The notes under the pieces: generated by a model
What the model saw: only the letters and a program-made list of their open reading frames with translations
What the model was told of the DNA's origin: nothing
Database searches by the model: none
Made by a program: the position numbers and the translations under genes
Shown here: in pieces, positions 37,947-46,897 of the stretch
How the letters are laid out: each line of letters begins with the position of its first letter
Position numbering within the stretch: the first letter of the stretch is position 1
Assembly (NCBI GenBank): GCA_942491885.1
Contig: CALOCQ010000008.1
Location: forward strand, 496,001 to 560,000
Direction: 5' to 3'
DNA from: CALBPI01 sp942491885
Lineage (GTDB): Bacteria; Pseudomonadota; Gammaproteobacteria; Steroidobacterales; Woeseiaceae
DNA: 64,000 nucleotides

Positions 37947-39316
37947 TGTGCAGCCCCCTGTTGAGCAATGGTGCCGAGCGCGAAGTCGGTCACCGGCTGC
38001 AGCGATACCTCGTCGATGTCGTAAGCAAGCACGCCGTCGATATAGACCTTCTCCGCCTTACTGTAGACGCTGAACGGCGAACGATCCCAGATCACGACGT
38101 CACCCATTTTGCCCGGCTCCAGCGTGCCGGTCTGCTCCTCGATGCCGAGTGCGACGGCCGCATTGGCGGTGATCCATTGAATCGCATGGGCCTCGCTGAT
38201 TTCGATACCCGCGCGCCGACCGGCCGCCATCGACTTGGCCGCCTCCTGATTCAGGCGCTGAATGCCGATCGCGGAGTCAGAGTGCACGACCGCACAGGCA
38301 CCCGCGGCGTCCACCAGGGCGACGTTCTCACGGATGCCGTCGAACGCCTCCATCTTGAAGCCCCACCAGTCGGCCCACATCGCCGAGCAGGTGCCCGCCT
38401 CCGCCAGCAGATCGGCAATCTTGTAGGACTCTACGGCGTGATGGAACGCCATGATTTTGTAGTCGAACTCTTTGGCGATATCGAGCATCACTGCCATTTC
38501 GTCGGCGCGATAACAATGGTTGTGGATCAGAATCTCGCCGTTCAACACGCCGGCCAGCGTCTCAAGCTCGAGGTCCCGGTCGGGCGCCTCGCCGGTGCCG
38601 TCCGCCGCCGCGGCCAGCTTGTCGCGATAGCTTTCGGCGGCGATCCACGCATTGCGATAGCCGGCAACGTTACCCATGCGCGTTGATGGCGCCGTGCCAC
38701 GGCTACCATAGACTCGTTTAGGGTTTTCGCCGCAGGCCATTTTCAGCCCATAGGGTGCACCGGGAAACTTCATGCCCTGAACGGTTCTCGAAAATACGTT
38801 CTTGAGTGTTACCGTGCGCCCGCCGAACAGGTTTGCAGAGCCCGGCAGGACCTGCAGCGTCGTGACGCCGCCCGCCAGTGCCGCAGAAAAGCCGGGGTCT
38901 TGCGGCCAGACGCTGTGTTCGGCCCAGACTTCGGCCGTGTTCGGCGACGTCATCTCGTTGCCGTCCGAGTGCGCCAGCACGCCCGGCGACGCATAGACGC
39001 CAAGATGTGAGTGCACGTCGATAATGCCCGGCGTGACATATTTGCCGCTGGCATCGATCTCAACTGCATCGCGCGGCGCACCCAGCTTTTGCCCGACGCG
39101 TTCAATTCGCCCGTCGACGATCAGCACATCGCTTCCCGCCAGCGCCTCGCCGGTGCCGGTCAGTACCGTCGCGTTGCGGATGACGACCGGCTTGCCCGGC
39201 GCCGGGGTATAGGTGCTGGCAAATGGCGCGGAATCATCATGCGTTGCTTCGTCATCCCCGCAGGCGGCCAGCCCAAGCGCGAAAAATGCGATAAGAGAGA
39301 GTCGTAAATACATCAT
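37943..39316 (-). CDS. Lipoprotein metal-dependent amidohydrolase
   Basis: 457 residues. The N-terminus has a lipobox L-A-A-C (Cys about residue 19), so it is a periplasmic lipoprotein. Catalytic residues are complete: H-S-H in I-I-D-V-H-S-H, Lys in YGLKMACG, His in LIHNHCY, His in MAFHHAVE and Asp in VVHSDSAIG. Related proteins are annotated as Xaa-Pro dipeptidases or imidazolonepropionases; substrate unknown. It is the first gene of a two-gene operon with the degenerate paralogue. No ribosome site is seen before the ATG pair. Confidence 0.86.
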   Translation of the reverse strand: MMYLRLSLIAFFALGLAACGDDEATHDDSAPFASTYTPAPGKPVVIRNATVLTGTGEALAGSDVLIVDGRIERVGQKLGAPRDAVEIDASGKYVTPGIIDVHSHLGVYASPGVLAHSDGNEMTSPNTAEVWAEHSVWPQDPGFSAALAGGVTTLQVLPGSANLFGGRTVTLKNVFSRTVQGMKFPGAPYGLKMACGENPKRVYGSRGTAPSTRMGNVAGYRNAWIAAESYRDKLAAAADGTGEAPDRDLELETLAGVLNGEILIHNHCYRADEMAVMLDIAKEFDYKIMAFHHAVESYKIADLLAEAGTCSAMWADWWGFKMEAFDGIRENVALVDAAGACAVVHSDSAIGIQRLNQEAAKSMAAGRRAGIEISEAHAIQWITANAAVALGIEEQTGTLEPGKMGDVVIWDRSPFSVYSKAEKVYIDGVLAYDIDEVSLQPVTDFALGTIAQQGAAQ

Positions 39317-39411
39317 GTATTCAATGCCTTATTGAGCTTTTCTAGAATTTACCTGACTAAAAGCCAGACTGCAGTCAGACGGATTATTTCACAGAAAGCA
39401 GCGCGACAAAA

Positions 39412-39825
39412 CTACACTGTCACCAGCATAAAGGTCGCGTCGGCTTCGCATACCAGCGTATCGCTGCCGTCCACGAACGCCCTGCCCTCGAGCTGCACCA
39501 TTCTTGATCGACGACGTACGCACTGCCCTTCAAGACGCAGTCGCTCGCCGACACGTGCTTCACGCCGATAACGAATGCTCGCCTTGCCGGTGTAGGCCTG
39601 GACAGACTGCAGATACAGCCAGTTGGCCATCACATCATCCAACGCCGTGAACAGTAAACCGCCATGCACGACATTGTCGTAACCGACATGGTTCTCGCCC
39701 GGCGTGAAGAAGCCGATACACAGGTCGCCCTCGAGGTGGAACGGGATTTGTAAACCGACCGGGTTGTCAGGGCTGCAGGCAAAACACCGGCTGCCAGCCA
39801 CACTATCGGACTGGCGTTCGCTCAC
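39412..39825 (-). CDS. PaaI-family hotdog-fold thioesterase
   Basis: 137 residues with the hotdog core HVGYDNVVHGGLLFTALDDVM; the H-G-G and the following acidic residue are the usual catalytic site of PaaI/YdiI acyl-CoA thioesterases. The N-terminal pair CFACSPDNPVGL is shared with hydroxyphenylacetyl-CoA thioesterase-like small proteins. It overlaps ccmI by four bases (ATGA), so it is the last gene of the ccm operon; a role in cytochrome maturation is not known and it may simply share the transcript. Confidence 0.83.
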   Translation of the reverse strand: MSERQSDSVAGSRCFACSPDNPVGLQIPFHLEGDLCIGFFTPGENHVGYDNVVHGGLLFTALDDVMANWLYLQSVQAYTGKASIRYRREARVGERLRLEGQCVRRRSRMVQLEGRAFVDGSDTLVCEADATFMLVTV

Positions 39826-40868
39826 TCGGCTACCTGGTCAATAACCAGCGCCACCGGTTCGCCGAGCTCACTCGTATCGAGCCTAAGCCGGCCCAGCAAA
39901 TCGCCGGCGCCGCCCAATGGGTCGCCGCTGATCGATACCCGTGCCACAATCTCATAGCGCGTCGCCGAGCTGATCGTCCGACCCGGCATCATCGCGTTGT
40001 TGTCATCCAGTGACACGCTCAACGGCAATGCATCCGGTGAATACTGGACCGCTGCAAGCGGGGGACCGGGACGTTCCGGATCGCGCACGGATACAAACAA
40101 TCTGGCTGTCGCGGGCCATTCCGCGACAACACTGTCGCTTAGAGACACATTCAAACGGATTGACGTCGCACCCTCAACCCCGGCGGCAGCCACGTCAGTC
40201 GGATCGGCCCCTGCCGCAATAGCCGGCGTCGCCGTTGCACGTAACACGGCAATGCGCTCGCTCAGGATGGCCGCAACGTCGGGCGGCGGTGATGTTGCCA
40301 GCAACGCCTCCCAGGCTTCTGCGGCCGAAATATTCTCGCCGCGTGCCGCATGCGCAAGCCCGGCGTACCATAGCGCCTTGGGGTTGTTCGGCGCCATCTG
40401 CCGTGCCGACAGGAACAGATCGATTGCCTCTTGCGGAATTTCCTGCCCGCCCGCGTAGGTTAAGGTCTCGCCCAGCATGACCATGAGCTCAGGGTCCTGG
40501 AACGGCGACGTCCTCAACGCCTGTCGGAATGCAAATTCGGCCGCTTTCAGCTCATTGAGCTCCATCCGGGCACGACCCAACAGTCGCCATCCCTCGAAAT
40601 TATCCGGCTGCGCCATCAGCTCTTCGCTCAGCGCGTCTGCCGCGATGCGCGCCTCTTCTTCAGTCTGCGCCTGAGAGACCGCGTCGAAGGCGGCGCTGCG
40701 CGGCTGGTAATTGCTTGCAATCGGATAGAGAACCACACTGCCGCCGATCAATGCGATCGCCACAACAGCCGCAGAAACATACCGACCGTGGCGCAACAAT
40801 GGCAGCGCGGCCATCAGAAACCCTACCAACAGCATGCCGCCGGCCGCAAAAAAGAAAGTCATACTCAT
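39822..40868 (-). CDS. ccmI: Cytochrome c maturation TPR protein CcmI
   Basis: 348 residues. Two N-terminal membrane helices (residues about 2-20 and 30-50) flank a short loop, followed by TPR repeats (WRLLGRARMELNELKAAEFAFRQALRTSP; ALWYAGLAHAARGENISAAEAWEALL) and a beta-rich C-terminal domain. CcmI chaperones apocytochrome c to the CcmF/H haem lyase; E. coli has this module fused to CcmH. It lies two bases after ccmH on the same strand. Confidence 0.9.
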   Translation of the reverse strand: MSMTFFFAAGGMLLVGFLMAALPLLRHGRYVSAAVVAIALIGGSVVLYPIASNYQPRSAAFDAVSQAQTEEEARIAADALSEELMAQPDNFEGWRLLGRARMELNELKAAEFAFRQALRTSPFQDPELMVMLGETLTYAGGQEIPQEAIDLFLSARQMAPNNPKALWYAGLAHAARGENISAAEAWEALLATSPPPDVAAILSERIAVLRATATPAIAAGADPTDVAAAGVEGATSIRLNVSLSDSVVAEWPATARLFVSVRDPERPGPPLAAVQYSPDALPLSVSLDDNNAMMPGRTISSATRYEIVARVSISGDPLGGAGDLLGRLRLDTSELGEPVALVIDQVAE

Positions 40869-40870
40869 GA

Positions 40871-41296
40871 TCAGTTTCCGTCGACAGCCGTATCCAGACC
40901 GGTGCGCCGGCTAACGACGCGATAGATGGCGAAGCCGCCAATCAGCATCAGCAACGCCGGTGAAAGCCAAAGCATTGCGGTCTTGGCAGAGAATGGCGGA
41001 TTGTATAGCGCGAAATCGCCGTAGCGGGCCTGCAGGAACGCATAAATCTCGGCGTCGCTGCGACCGGCGGCAATCTGCTCGCGGACCTCGCGGCGCAAAT
41101 CATTCGCCAGCGGCGCATTAGAGTCTTTGATCGACTGATTCTGGCACGTCAGGCAACGCACCTCTGCGATCAGACGTTGGTAGCGCGCCTGAGTTGCATC
41201 GTCTTCAAAAGCGCGCTCAGTGTCGATCGCAACCGCAGTGGCCGTGAATGCGAGACACAGCACAAGCCCCTGCACAGCAAATTTAATCACCCGCAT
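40871..41296 (-). CDS. ccmH: Cytochrome c maturation protein CcmH
   Basis: 141 residues from the ATG at 41296; the open frame extends to 41389 over the end of ccmG without signal-like text. Signal peptide MRVIKFAVQGLVLCLAFTATAVA, then the redox motif R-C-L-T-C-Q-N-Q-S-I, the conserved DLRREVREQIAAG and YGDFALYNPPF, and one C-terminal membrane helix. It reduces the haem-binding Cys pair of apocytochrome c with CcmG and CcmF. It overlaps ccmG by 14 bp. Confidence 0.93.
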   Translation of the reverse strand: MRVIKFAVQGLVLCLAFTATAVAIDTERAFEDDATQARYQRLIAEVRCLTCQNQSIKDSNAPLANDLRREVREQIAAGRSDAEIYAFLQARYGDFALYNPPFSAKTAMLWLSPALLMLIGGFAIYRVVSRRTGLDTAVDGN

Positions 41297-41828
41297 TGGA
41301 CGCTCCGATTTGTGCCAGTCGCGGCTCGAAGTCGGCCTGCCAGATTGCCGGCGACAACGGTCCGATATGTTTATGGACGATAACGCCATTACCGTCGATC
41401 AGAAAGGTCTCCGGTGCACCGTAAACGCCCAGGTCGATTGCCACCCGCCCCTCGTCATCGAACGCCGTTACCACGTAGGGATCACCGAGTCGCTCCAACC
41501 ACCGACGCGCCGCTTGGCGATCATCGTTCCAGTTCAGCCCGATGATATCGATGGTGCCCGAGCGCGCCAGCTGCATCAGAAATTGATGCTCGACACCGCA
41601 ATTCGCACACCAGCTGCCCCAGACATTCAACAGTGTCGGGCGACCGGCCAGCGCTGCATGTGTAACCGGCTGCGGTGGCTCCTCGAGGGTCGTTAGCGAG
41701 AACTCCGGCATCGGCCGCTGCAACAACGGTGACGGAATATAGGTCGGGTCGCCTCTCAGCCCAACGGCAAAAAAAGCACCCAGCGCGAGGAATATCGCCA
41801 GCGGGATGAGAACGATAAGTCGATTCAT
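41283..41828 (-). CDS. ccmG: Periplasmic thiol:disulfide oxidoreductase CcmG/DsbE
   Basis: 181 residues. An N-terminal signal anchor (LIVLIPLAIFLALGAFFAVGL) holds a thioredoxin fold in the periplasm with the active-site W-C-A-N-C, preceded by TLLNVWGS; GVYGAPETFLID contains the cis-Pro loop. It keeps CcmH and apocytochrome c reduced with electrons from DsbD/CcdA. Its ATG overlaps the ccmF stop by one base. Confidence 0.93.
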   Translation of the reverse strand: MNRLIVLIPLAIFLALGAFFAVGLRGDPTYIPSPLLQRPMPEFSLTTLEEPPQPVTHAALAGRPTLLNVWGSWCANCGVEHQFLMQLARSGTIDIIGLNWNDDRQAARRWLERLGDPYVVTAFDDEGRVAIDLGVYGAPETFLIDGNGVIVHKHIGPLSPAIWQADFEPRLAQIGASNAGD

Positions 41829-43822
41829 CAGCCGGCCTGCTTCGCAGTCACTGCCGGCTTGTTGGTATCAGCCGAGGCCTTTCCGTCCGCCACCGGCTCG
41901 CGTTCCGCGGCCGTCGCTGCCACGCGATAGCGACGATCCGAAACAGCCAGCAGCCCGCCGAGCGCCATGATGATGGTACCCAGCCAGATGAACCGGATGA
42001 GCGGCTTGTACTGCAGGCGAACCGACCATGCGTCATCGCCCAACGGATCTCCCATCGCGACAAAAATATCGCGATGTAATTTCCCATCGATACCGGCCTC
42101 GGTCATCGGGCTTTCCTGACGCAAATAGCGGCGCTTCTCCGGCGCGAGTGTCGACACCAACTCACCGTCTTTGCGCACGTCGAACGTGCCGCGCAGAAAT
42201 GCGTAGTTGGGCCCCTGACCGGGCTCAAGTGCCTTCATCTCGAACGTGTAACCCGCCACCTCGACAATTTCGCCGGGGCGTATCGAGCGATCAGCTTCGA
42301 TACCGAAAGACGACACAACGGTGACGCCGAGCGTAAACACACCGACACCGAAATGTGCCAGGTGCATGCCGGCTTTGGCACGCGTCATTTTAGCCTTGCC
42401 GGCAGCAGCCGCGATCGGCTCAATCACCGAAGCACCGATAATCCAGATTGCCGCGATGCAGCCGATGACCGTCATAAGACTGAGCGAGCCATACACCAGC
42501 CACGGAATACCAACGCCGAGCGCGATCGACGATGCAATCAGCAGGCGATAACTCTTGAGCGTTTGCCCCAGATTGCCGGTGCGCCACGTAGCGTGCATAC
42601 CGACGCCCATCAGGAATACCAGCGGTAACATCGGAATTATAAATGCAAGCTCAAATACCGGCGGCCCGACCGACACCTTGCCGCGACCCAGCGCATCGAC
42701 AAACAACGGATACAGCGTGCCGATCAGAATCAGACTCGCGGCAATCACGAGAAGCACATTGTTCAACAGCAGGAACGTCTCACGTGATGTCGGCTTGAAG
42801 CCGGCCGGCGTATCGAGGCCTGGCGCACGCCATGCATACAGCGCCAGTGCCACACCGATCACCAGAAACAGGAACGCAAGAATAAAGAAGCCGCGCGCCG
42901 GATCGGTTGCGAACGCGTGCACGGACACGAGAATCCCGGAGCGCACCAGGAACGTGCCCAGCAAGCTCAGCGAGAACGCCATGATCGCGAGCAATAATGT
43001 CCAGCTCTTGAATAAGCCACGCGTCTCGGTCACCGCAAGCGAATGAATGAGTGCGGTCGCGGCAAGCCATGGCATGAACGAGGCATTCTCGACCGGGTCC
43101 CAGAACCACCAGCCGCCCCAGCCAAGCTCGTAGTAAGCCCACCAGCTGCCGAGCGAAATACCGAGCGTCAGGAATATCCATGCAGACGTCACCCACGGAC
43201 GCGTCCAGCGCGCCCATTGGCGATCAAGCCGACCCGACAGCATGGCGGCAATTGCGAACGCGAACGCGACCGACAAACCGACATAGCCGACGTACAGCAT
43301 CGGCGGATGAATAATCAGCGCCGGGTCCTGCAACAGCGGGTTCAGGTCCGCGCCATCGGCCGCTGCCGGCTGCAAGCGCAGGAACGGGTTGGATGTGAAC
43401 AGCGTGAACAGCAGCGTGCCGACACTGAGCAGACCGAGTACACCCAGAACGCGGGCGGCGATATCCGCCGGCAAAGAATGCGAACGCAGTGCGACCGCTA
43501 TTGTCCAGATCGCAAGTATCAGGATCCATAGCAGCATCGAGCCTTCGTGGGCACCCCAAACGGCAGCCACGCGAAACGCCAGCGGCAACGCACTGTTCGA
43601 GTTGTTGGCGACGTATTGCAACGAGAAGTCGTTGTAGACGAAGGCATTGACCAGTATCAGGAACGCGATCAGCACGAAACCGAACTGCGCGATGGCGGCG
43701 GGTTTGGCGAACGCCATCAGAGCGGCGTCGTTGCGGTGCGCGCCGATCAGCGGTATCACACCCTGCAACGTCGCGAGCACCAGCGCGATGACCAGTGCAA
43801 TTTGTCCAAGCTCAGCAATCAT
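41828..43822 (-). CDS. ccmF: Haem lyase subunit CcmF
   Basis: 664 residues with about 15 membrane helices. The haem-handling W-rich motif is GGWWFWDPVENASFMPWL, with WGAHEGSMLLW and the P-His regions around it. A periplasmic beta domain precedes the last helix. With CcmH and CcmI it attaches haem from holo-CcmE to apocytochrome c. The unusual part is only the C-terminal tail (ADTNKPAVTAKQAG). It sits between ccmE (three bases upstream) and ccmG. Confidence 0.95.
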   Translation of the reverse strand: MIAELGQIALVIALVLATLQGVIPLIGAHRNDAALMAFAKPAAIAQFGFVLIAFLILVNAFVYNDFSLQYVANNSNSALPLAFRVAAVWGAHEGSMLLWILILAIWTIAVALRSHSLPADIAARVLGVLGLLSVGTLLFTLFTSNPFLRLQPAAADGADLNPLLQDPALIIHPPMLYVGYVGLSVAFAFAIAAMLSGRLDRQWARWTRPWVTSAWIFLTLGISLGSWWAYYELGWGGWWFWDPVENASFMPWLAATALIHSLAVTETRGLFKSWTLLLAIMAFSLSLLGTFLVRSGILVSVHAFATDPARGFFILAFLFLVIGVALALYAWRAPGLDTPAGFKPTSRETFLLLNNVLLVIAASLILIGTLYPLFVDALGRGKVSVGPPVFELAFIIPMLPLVFLMGVGMHATWRTGNLGQTLKSYRLLIASSIALGVGIPWLVYGSLSLMTVIGCIAAIWIIGASVIEPIAAAAGKAKMTRAKAGMHLAHFGVGVFTLGVTVVSSFGIEADRSIRPGEIVEVAGYTFEMKALEPGQGPNYAFLRGTFDVRKDGELVSTLAPEKRRYLRQESPMTEAGIDGKLHRDIFVAMGDPLGDDAWSVRLQYKPLIRFIWLGTIIMALGGLLAVSDRRYRVAATAAEREPVADGKASADTNKPAVTAKQAG

Positions 43823-43825
43823 TCG

Positions 43826-44263
43826 TTACTCCGGCGGGATGTAGCCCTGCTTCTTCAGTGATGCGGCCACTTCCGGCGGCATATAGCTCTCGTCGTGTTT
43901 GGCCAGCACTTCGTCGGCGACAAAGATGCCGCTGTCGTTCATGCTGCCGTGCGCAATAATACCTTGTCCGTCACGGAACAGGTCGGGCAATACGCCGGTG
44001 TAGGACACCAGCAAGGTATTGGCCGTATCGGTCAGCGTAAACTGCAGCTCGAGACTGCCCGGTTCGCGGTTCAGGCTGCCCTCCTTAACCAGACCGCCGA
44101 CGCGAAAACTGCGCGCCTCGGGATACTCGCCGGCAGCGACTTCATCCAGTTCGAGATAGAAACCCGTGTTCTCTTTCAATGCGTTGACCGTCAACGCTGA
44201 TACCAGGGCCAGTCCGGCCAGCAGCATGCCGACCGACATCATTCGTTGTTGCTTTGGTGTCAT
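43826..44263 (-). CDS. ccmE: Periplasmic haem chaperone CcmE
   Basis: 145 residues. One N-terminal helix anchors an OB-fold domain; the covalent haem ligand is His123 in L-A-K-H-D-E-S-Y-M-P-P, with Tyr127 as the axial ligand, both intact. It receives haem from CcmC with the CcmAB ATPase and hands it to CcmF. Its start overlaps ccmD by four bases. Confidence 0.94.
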   Translation of the reverse strand: MTPKQQRMMSVGMLLAGLALVSALTVNALKENTGFYLELDEVAAGEYPEARSFRVGGLVKEGSLNREPGSLELQFTLTDTANTLLVSYTGVLPDLFRDGQGIIAHGSMNDSGIFVADEVLAKHDESYMPPEVAASLKKQGYIPPE

Positions 44264-44451
44264 GTCATCACCTCTTTAAAACTTGCCTTCGGCGCGTCTG
44301 TGTCGGCGGCCAGCTGGCGTCGAATTTGTGCCTGCACGGCGAGATGGCGGCGGTGCGCGAACCACAGGTTCCCGAACAGCACGATCGCCGTGAGCCCGAA
44401 TGAACTCCACACATAAAAACCGTAGCCGCCCATTGCGAAAAACTCAGCCAT
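44260..44451 (-). CDS. ccmD: Haem exporter protein CcmD
   Basis: 63 residues from ATG 44451: MAEFFAMGGYGFYVWSSFGL then one membrane helix and a basic cytoplasmic tail (FAHRRHLAVQAQIRRQLAA), the normal CcmD plan. It helps release holo-CcmE from CcmABC. Overlaps ccmC by eight bases and ccmE by four. The longer frame upstream to 44556 lies inside ccmC and is ignored. Confidence 0.9.
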   Translation of the reverse strand: MAEFFAMGGYGFYVWSSFGLTAIVLFGNLWFAHRRHLAVQAQIRRQLAADTDAPKASFKEVMT

Positions 44452-45205
44452 GACTTGCCGCCTCCGATGTGTCCGGCGCGACCAGTCGTTTGACCCAGCG
44501 TGCGCTGGACTCACGCAACAAGACCTCGCTGCGCAACCGTGAGAACAGCAAGCCACCGAACAACAGCGAGAAAGACAAAATCATAATCAGCAGCGGCGCC
44601 AGCATACTTGCCGGCATTACAGCCTTTTCGTTCATGATTGTCTGACCCTGATGTAGCGAACTCCACCATTCCACCGAGTAGTGCACGAGGAACACGTTGA
44701 CCACGCCGACGATCGCCAGTACTGCGCCGGCCTTGTCTGCGCGTCGCCGGTCTTCCATCGAGGCGCGCAACGTCATATAGCCGAGATACAGAAACAGCAG
44801 AATCAGCTCCGTCATCATCCTTGGATCGCTCCACTCCCACCAGGTTCCCCACATCGGTTTACCCCAGATGGAACCGGTGGCCAGAGCGAGAAAGGTAAAC
44901 GACGCACCGATCGGCGCGGCTGAGGCGGCAACAGCGTGCGCCAGCTTCATCCGCCATATCAGACCAATCGCCGAGGCGATCGCCATGACCATATAGGCCA
45001 TCAGCGACAAGTACGCGGATGGAACATGCACGTAGATGATGCGAAACGCATCGCCCTGCTGATAATCGGGCGGCGCCTTGACCAGCCCGCCATACAGGCC
45101 ATAGGCGCCGGTCAGCAGGGCGAGACCCAGCAACCACGGCACCCACAGCCCCGCAAGGCGGTAGAAATGCGGTGGCGATGCGAATTTATGAAAGAACGTC
45201 CACAT
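44444..45205 (-). CDS. ccmC: Haem exporter/handler CcmC
   Basis: 253 residues with six membrane helices and the tryptophan-rich haem motif W-G-T-W-W-E-W-S-D-P-R between conserved histidines (YVHVPSAYLS, VHYSVEWWSSLHQG). It loads haem onto CcmE. Starts 29 bases after the ccmB stop, the largest gap in the operon. Confidence 0.94.
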   Translation of the reverse strand: MWTFFHKFASPPHFYRLAGLWVPWLLGLALLTGAYGLYGGLVKAPPDYQQGDAFRIIYVHVPSAYLSLMAYMVMAIASAIGLIWRMKLAHAVAASAAPIGASFTFLALATGSIWGKPMWGTWWEWSDPRMMTELILLFLYLGYMTLRASMEDRRRADKAGAVLAIVGVVNVFLVHYSVEWWSSLHQGQTIMNEKAVMPASMLAPLLIMILSFSLLFGGLLFSRLRSEVLLRESSARWVKRLVAPDTSEAASHG

Positions 45206-45234
45206 AAAATTGCGAAATCCGTCGTTTGTTATGA

Positions 45235-45984
45235 CTAATCGAGGCTGATTCTGATCGCCGCCGCCGTCGCAAATGGCGTCAGCAGCGCAGCCAGCACACT
45301 CACTGCTGCCAGCATGTAAACCGGACCCGCCACCGGGTCGCCGGCGGCGGCCAGCGACACGGCGCGCGTACCAAAAATGAGCACGGGCACCATCAAAGGT
45401 AAAACCAGCAATGCTATCAATGCGTTAGCGCGCTGAACACCGACCGTCAGCGCGGCCGCTACGCCACCCAACGCGCACAGTGTATAGCTACCGAACGCCA
45501 ACGTCGCGACCATCACCGGCAACGCAGCTGCGGGCAAATAATATGTCTGTGCAACTACTGAGGAAACTAGCACAAGAGGCAACGCTGCGACCAACCACAA
45601 CGCCACAGTTTTCGCGATGCATAGCGCAACCAGAGACTGACCGGAAACGGCATATTGCTCGAGGGTTGCGTCGTCGAAATCCTGTCCAAAGAGCCCGCTC
45701 AGCGGCAGCAGCGCGGCCAGCAAAGCCGCGACCCAGACGATGCCGGGACCGATGATCTGCAATACCTCGGGCAATGGGCTGATCGCCAGCGGAAACAACG
45801 TCGCCACTACGGCGAAAAAGAATAGCGGGTTGAGCATGTCAGCAGGCCGGCGAATGGCCAGTCTGAGTTCGCGCCGAAGCAACGCGACGAAGCTCTTAAA
45901 CGGACGCAACTCCGGGGCACGTATCGTTACCGGACGCGTGATCACAGCCGGCGCCACCTGATCGCGCGCGCTCATACCTGCCAC
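45235..45984 (-). CDS. ccmB: Haem exporter ABC permease CcmB
   Basis: 249 residues. The cytoplasmic start (FVALLRRELRLAIRRPADMLNPLFFFAVV) and six hydrophobic helices with SGLFGQDFDDATLEQ match CcmB, though it carries about 25 extra N-terminal residues compared with E. coli. It forms the ABC unit with CcmA that frees holo-CcmE. The start overlaps the end of ccmA by 13 bp. Confidence 0.93.
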   Translation of the reverse strand: MAGMSARDQVAPAVITRPVTIRAPELRPFKSFVALLRRELRLAIRRPADMLNPLFFFAVVATLFPLAISPLPEVLQIIGPGIVWVAALLAALLPLSGLFGQDFDDATLEQYAVSGQSLVALCIAKTVALWLVAALPLVLVSSVVAQTYYLPAAALPVMVATLAFGSYTLCALGGVAAALTVGVQRANALIALLVLPLMVPVLIFGTRAVSLAAAGDPVAGPVYMLAAVSVLAALLTPFATAAAIRISLD

Positions 45985-46598
45985 TCCAGCCGTCGCACGC
46001 TCGCGCCCGGAATCTCGACGTCATGGTGAGCCGCAAATATCATGGCGCCACCGGCGGCCGCGTGCTCCGACATCATCTGGCGCACAAATGCCTGACCTTC
46101 GGTATCCAGGTTCGTGAATGGCTCGTCAAGCAGCCACAGAACCGCATCTGACAACAGCACCCGCGCGAGCGCGAGACGCCGACGCTGTCCCGCCGACAAG
46201 CCGCGCGCGAAGACATCACGCCGACTCGCCAGTCCGAGACTCTCCAGCACGCGCTCAAGGCGTGACACCGACGCACGACGTCGCAGTGCATTATCGAAAT
46301 TCAGGTTTTCAAGCAAAGTCAGGTCGCCTTTCAGCCCGGCCTGGTGCCCAAGCCACGCGATATTCTGATAGCAGGCGCTGCGCACCGATGCGAGCGGCTC
46401 GCCCTGCCACAACACCTCGCCCCGCTCAGGCGTACCGAGGCCGGCCAGCACCCGCATCAGCGATGTCTTGCCGCACCCGTTCGGACCGACCAGATGCACG
46501 ATATCGCCGGCGACCACCTCAAGGGTCAGGTCACTGATCAGGCAGCGTTCGCCGCGGAATACCGCCACGTTGCGCGCGGAAAAGGTCAATGCTGACAA
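45972..46598 (-). CDS. ccmA: Haem exporter ATP-binding protein CcmA
   Basis: 208 residues. Walker A G-P-N-G-C-G-K-T-S, signature L-S-A-G-Q-R-R-R and Walker B LLDEPFTNLD are intact. First gene of the ccm operon, which runs ccmABCDEFGHI and a PaaI gene over 7.2 kb with overlaps or tiny gaps throughout. The start is TTG 46598, no ATG fits, and no ribosome site is apparent, so low initiation is expected. Confidence 0.94.
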   Translation of the reverse strand: MSALTFSARNVAVFRGERCLISDLTLEVVAGDIVHLVGPNGCGKTSLMRVLAGLGTPERGEVLWQGEPLASVRSACYQNIAWLGHQAGLKGDLTLLENLNFDNALRRRASVSRLERVLESLGLASRRDVFARGLSAGQRRRLALARVLLSDAVLWLLDEPFTNLDTEGQAFVRQMMSEHAAAGGAMIFAAHHDVEIPGASVRRLEWQV

Positions 46599-46635
46599 TT
46601 CAGGGTTCTCGGAGGGAAGTAGGACAATAAGTAAG

Positions 46636-46664
46636 ATTAGACGCGGGACTTTTTATAAATTCAA
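46636..46664 (-). promoter_or_regulatory. Likely sigma-70 promoter of the ccm operon
   Basis: On the minus strand TTGAAT (46664-46659) and TCTAAT (46641-46636) are separated by exactly 17 bases; the latter matches TATAAT at five of six positions. Transcription would begin about 30 bases before the TTG start of ccmA. The rest of the 299-base gap (46599-46897) is AT-rich and holds a possible plus-strand promoter for the FHA gene (TTTACA 17 bases before TTAGAC) and an inverted repeat GAGGGTTCG/CGAACCTC at 46809-46836. Confidence 0.6.
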
Positions 46665-46897
46665 TGCTTTAACCAGCATTTCTCGGATTTTTATGACGAA
46701 ATTTTGTCGCAAAATAGCGCCAAGCCTGCACCGTAATGGGACATTCCGGCAAATCCCGGCAGGTCATGGTATTCGAATTTTACATTACTGAAGCGACATG
46801 GTTAGACTGAGGGTTCGACGGCGACAACCGAACCTCTGATTTGGCTTCGCTATCGGCGTAGTTTATTGGGGCTGCGCGATCATTATGGGGCGCCGTT

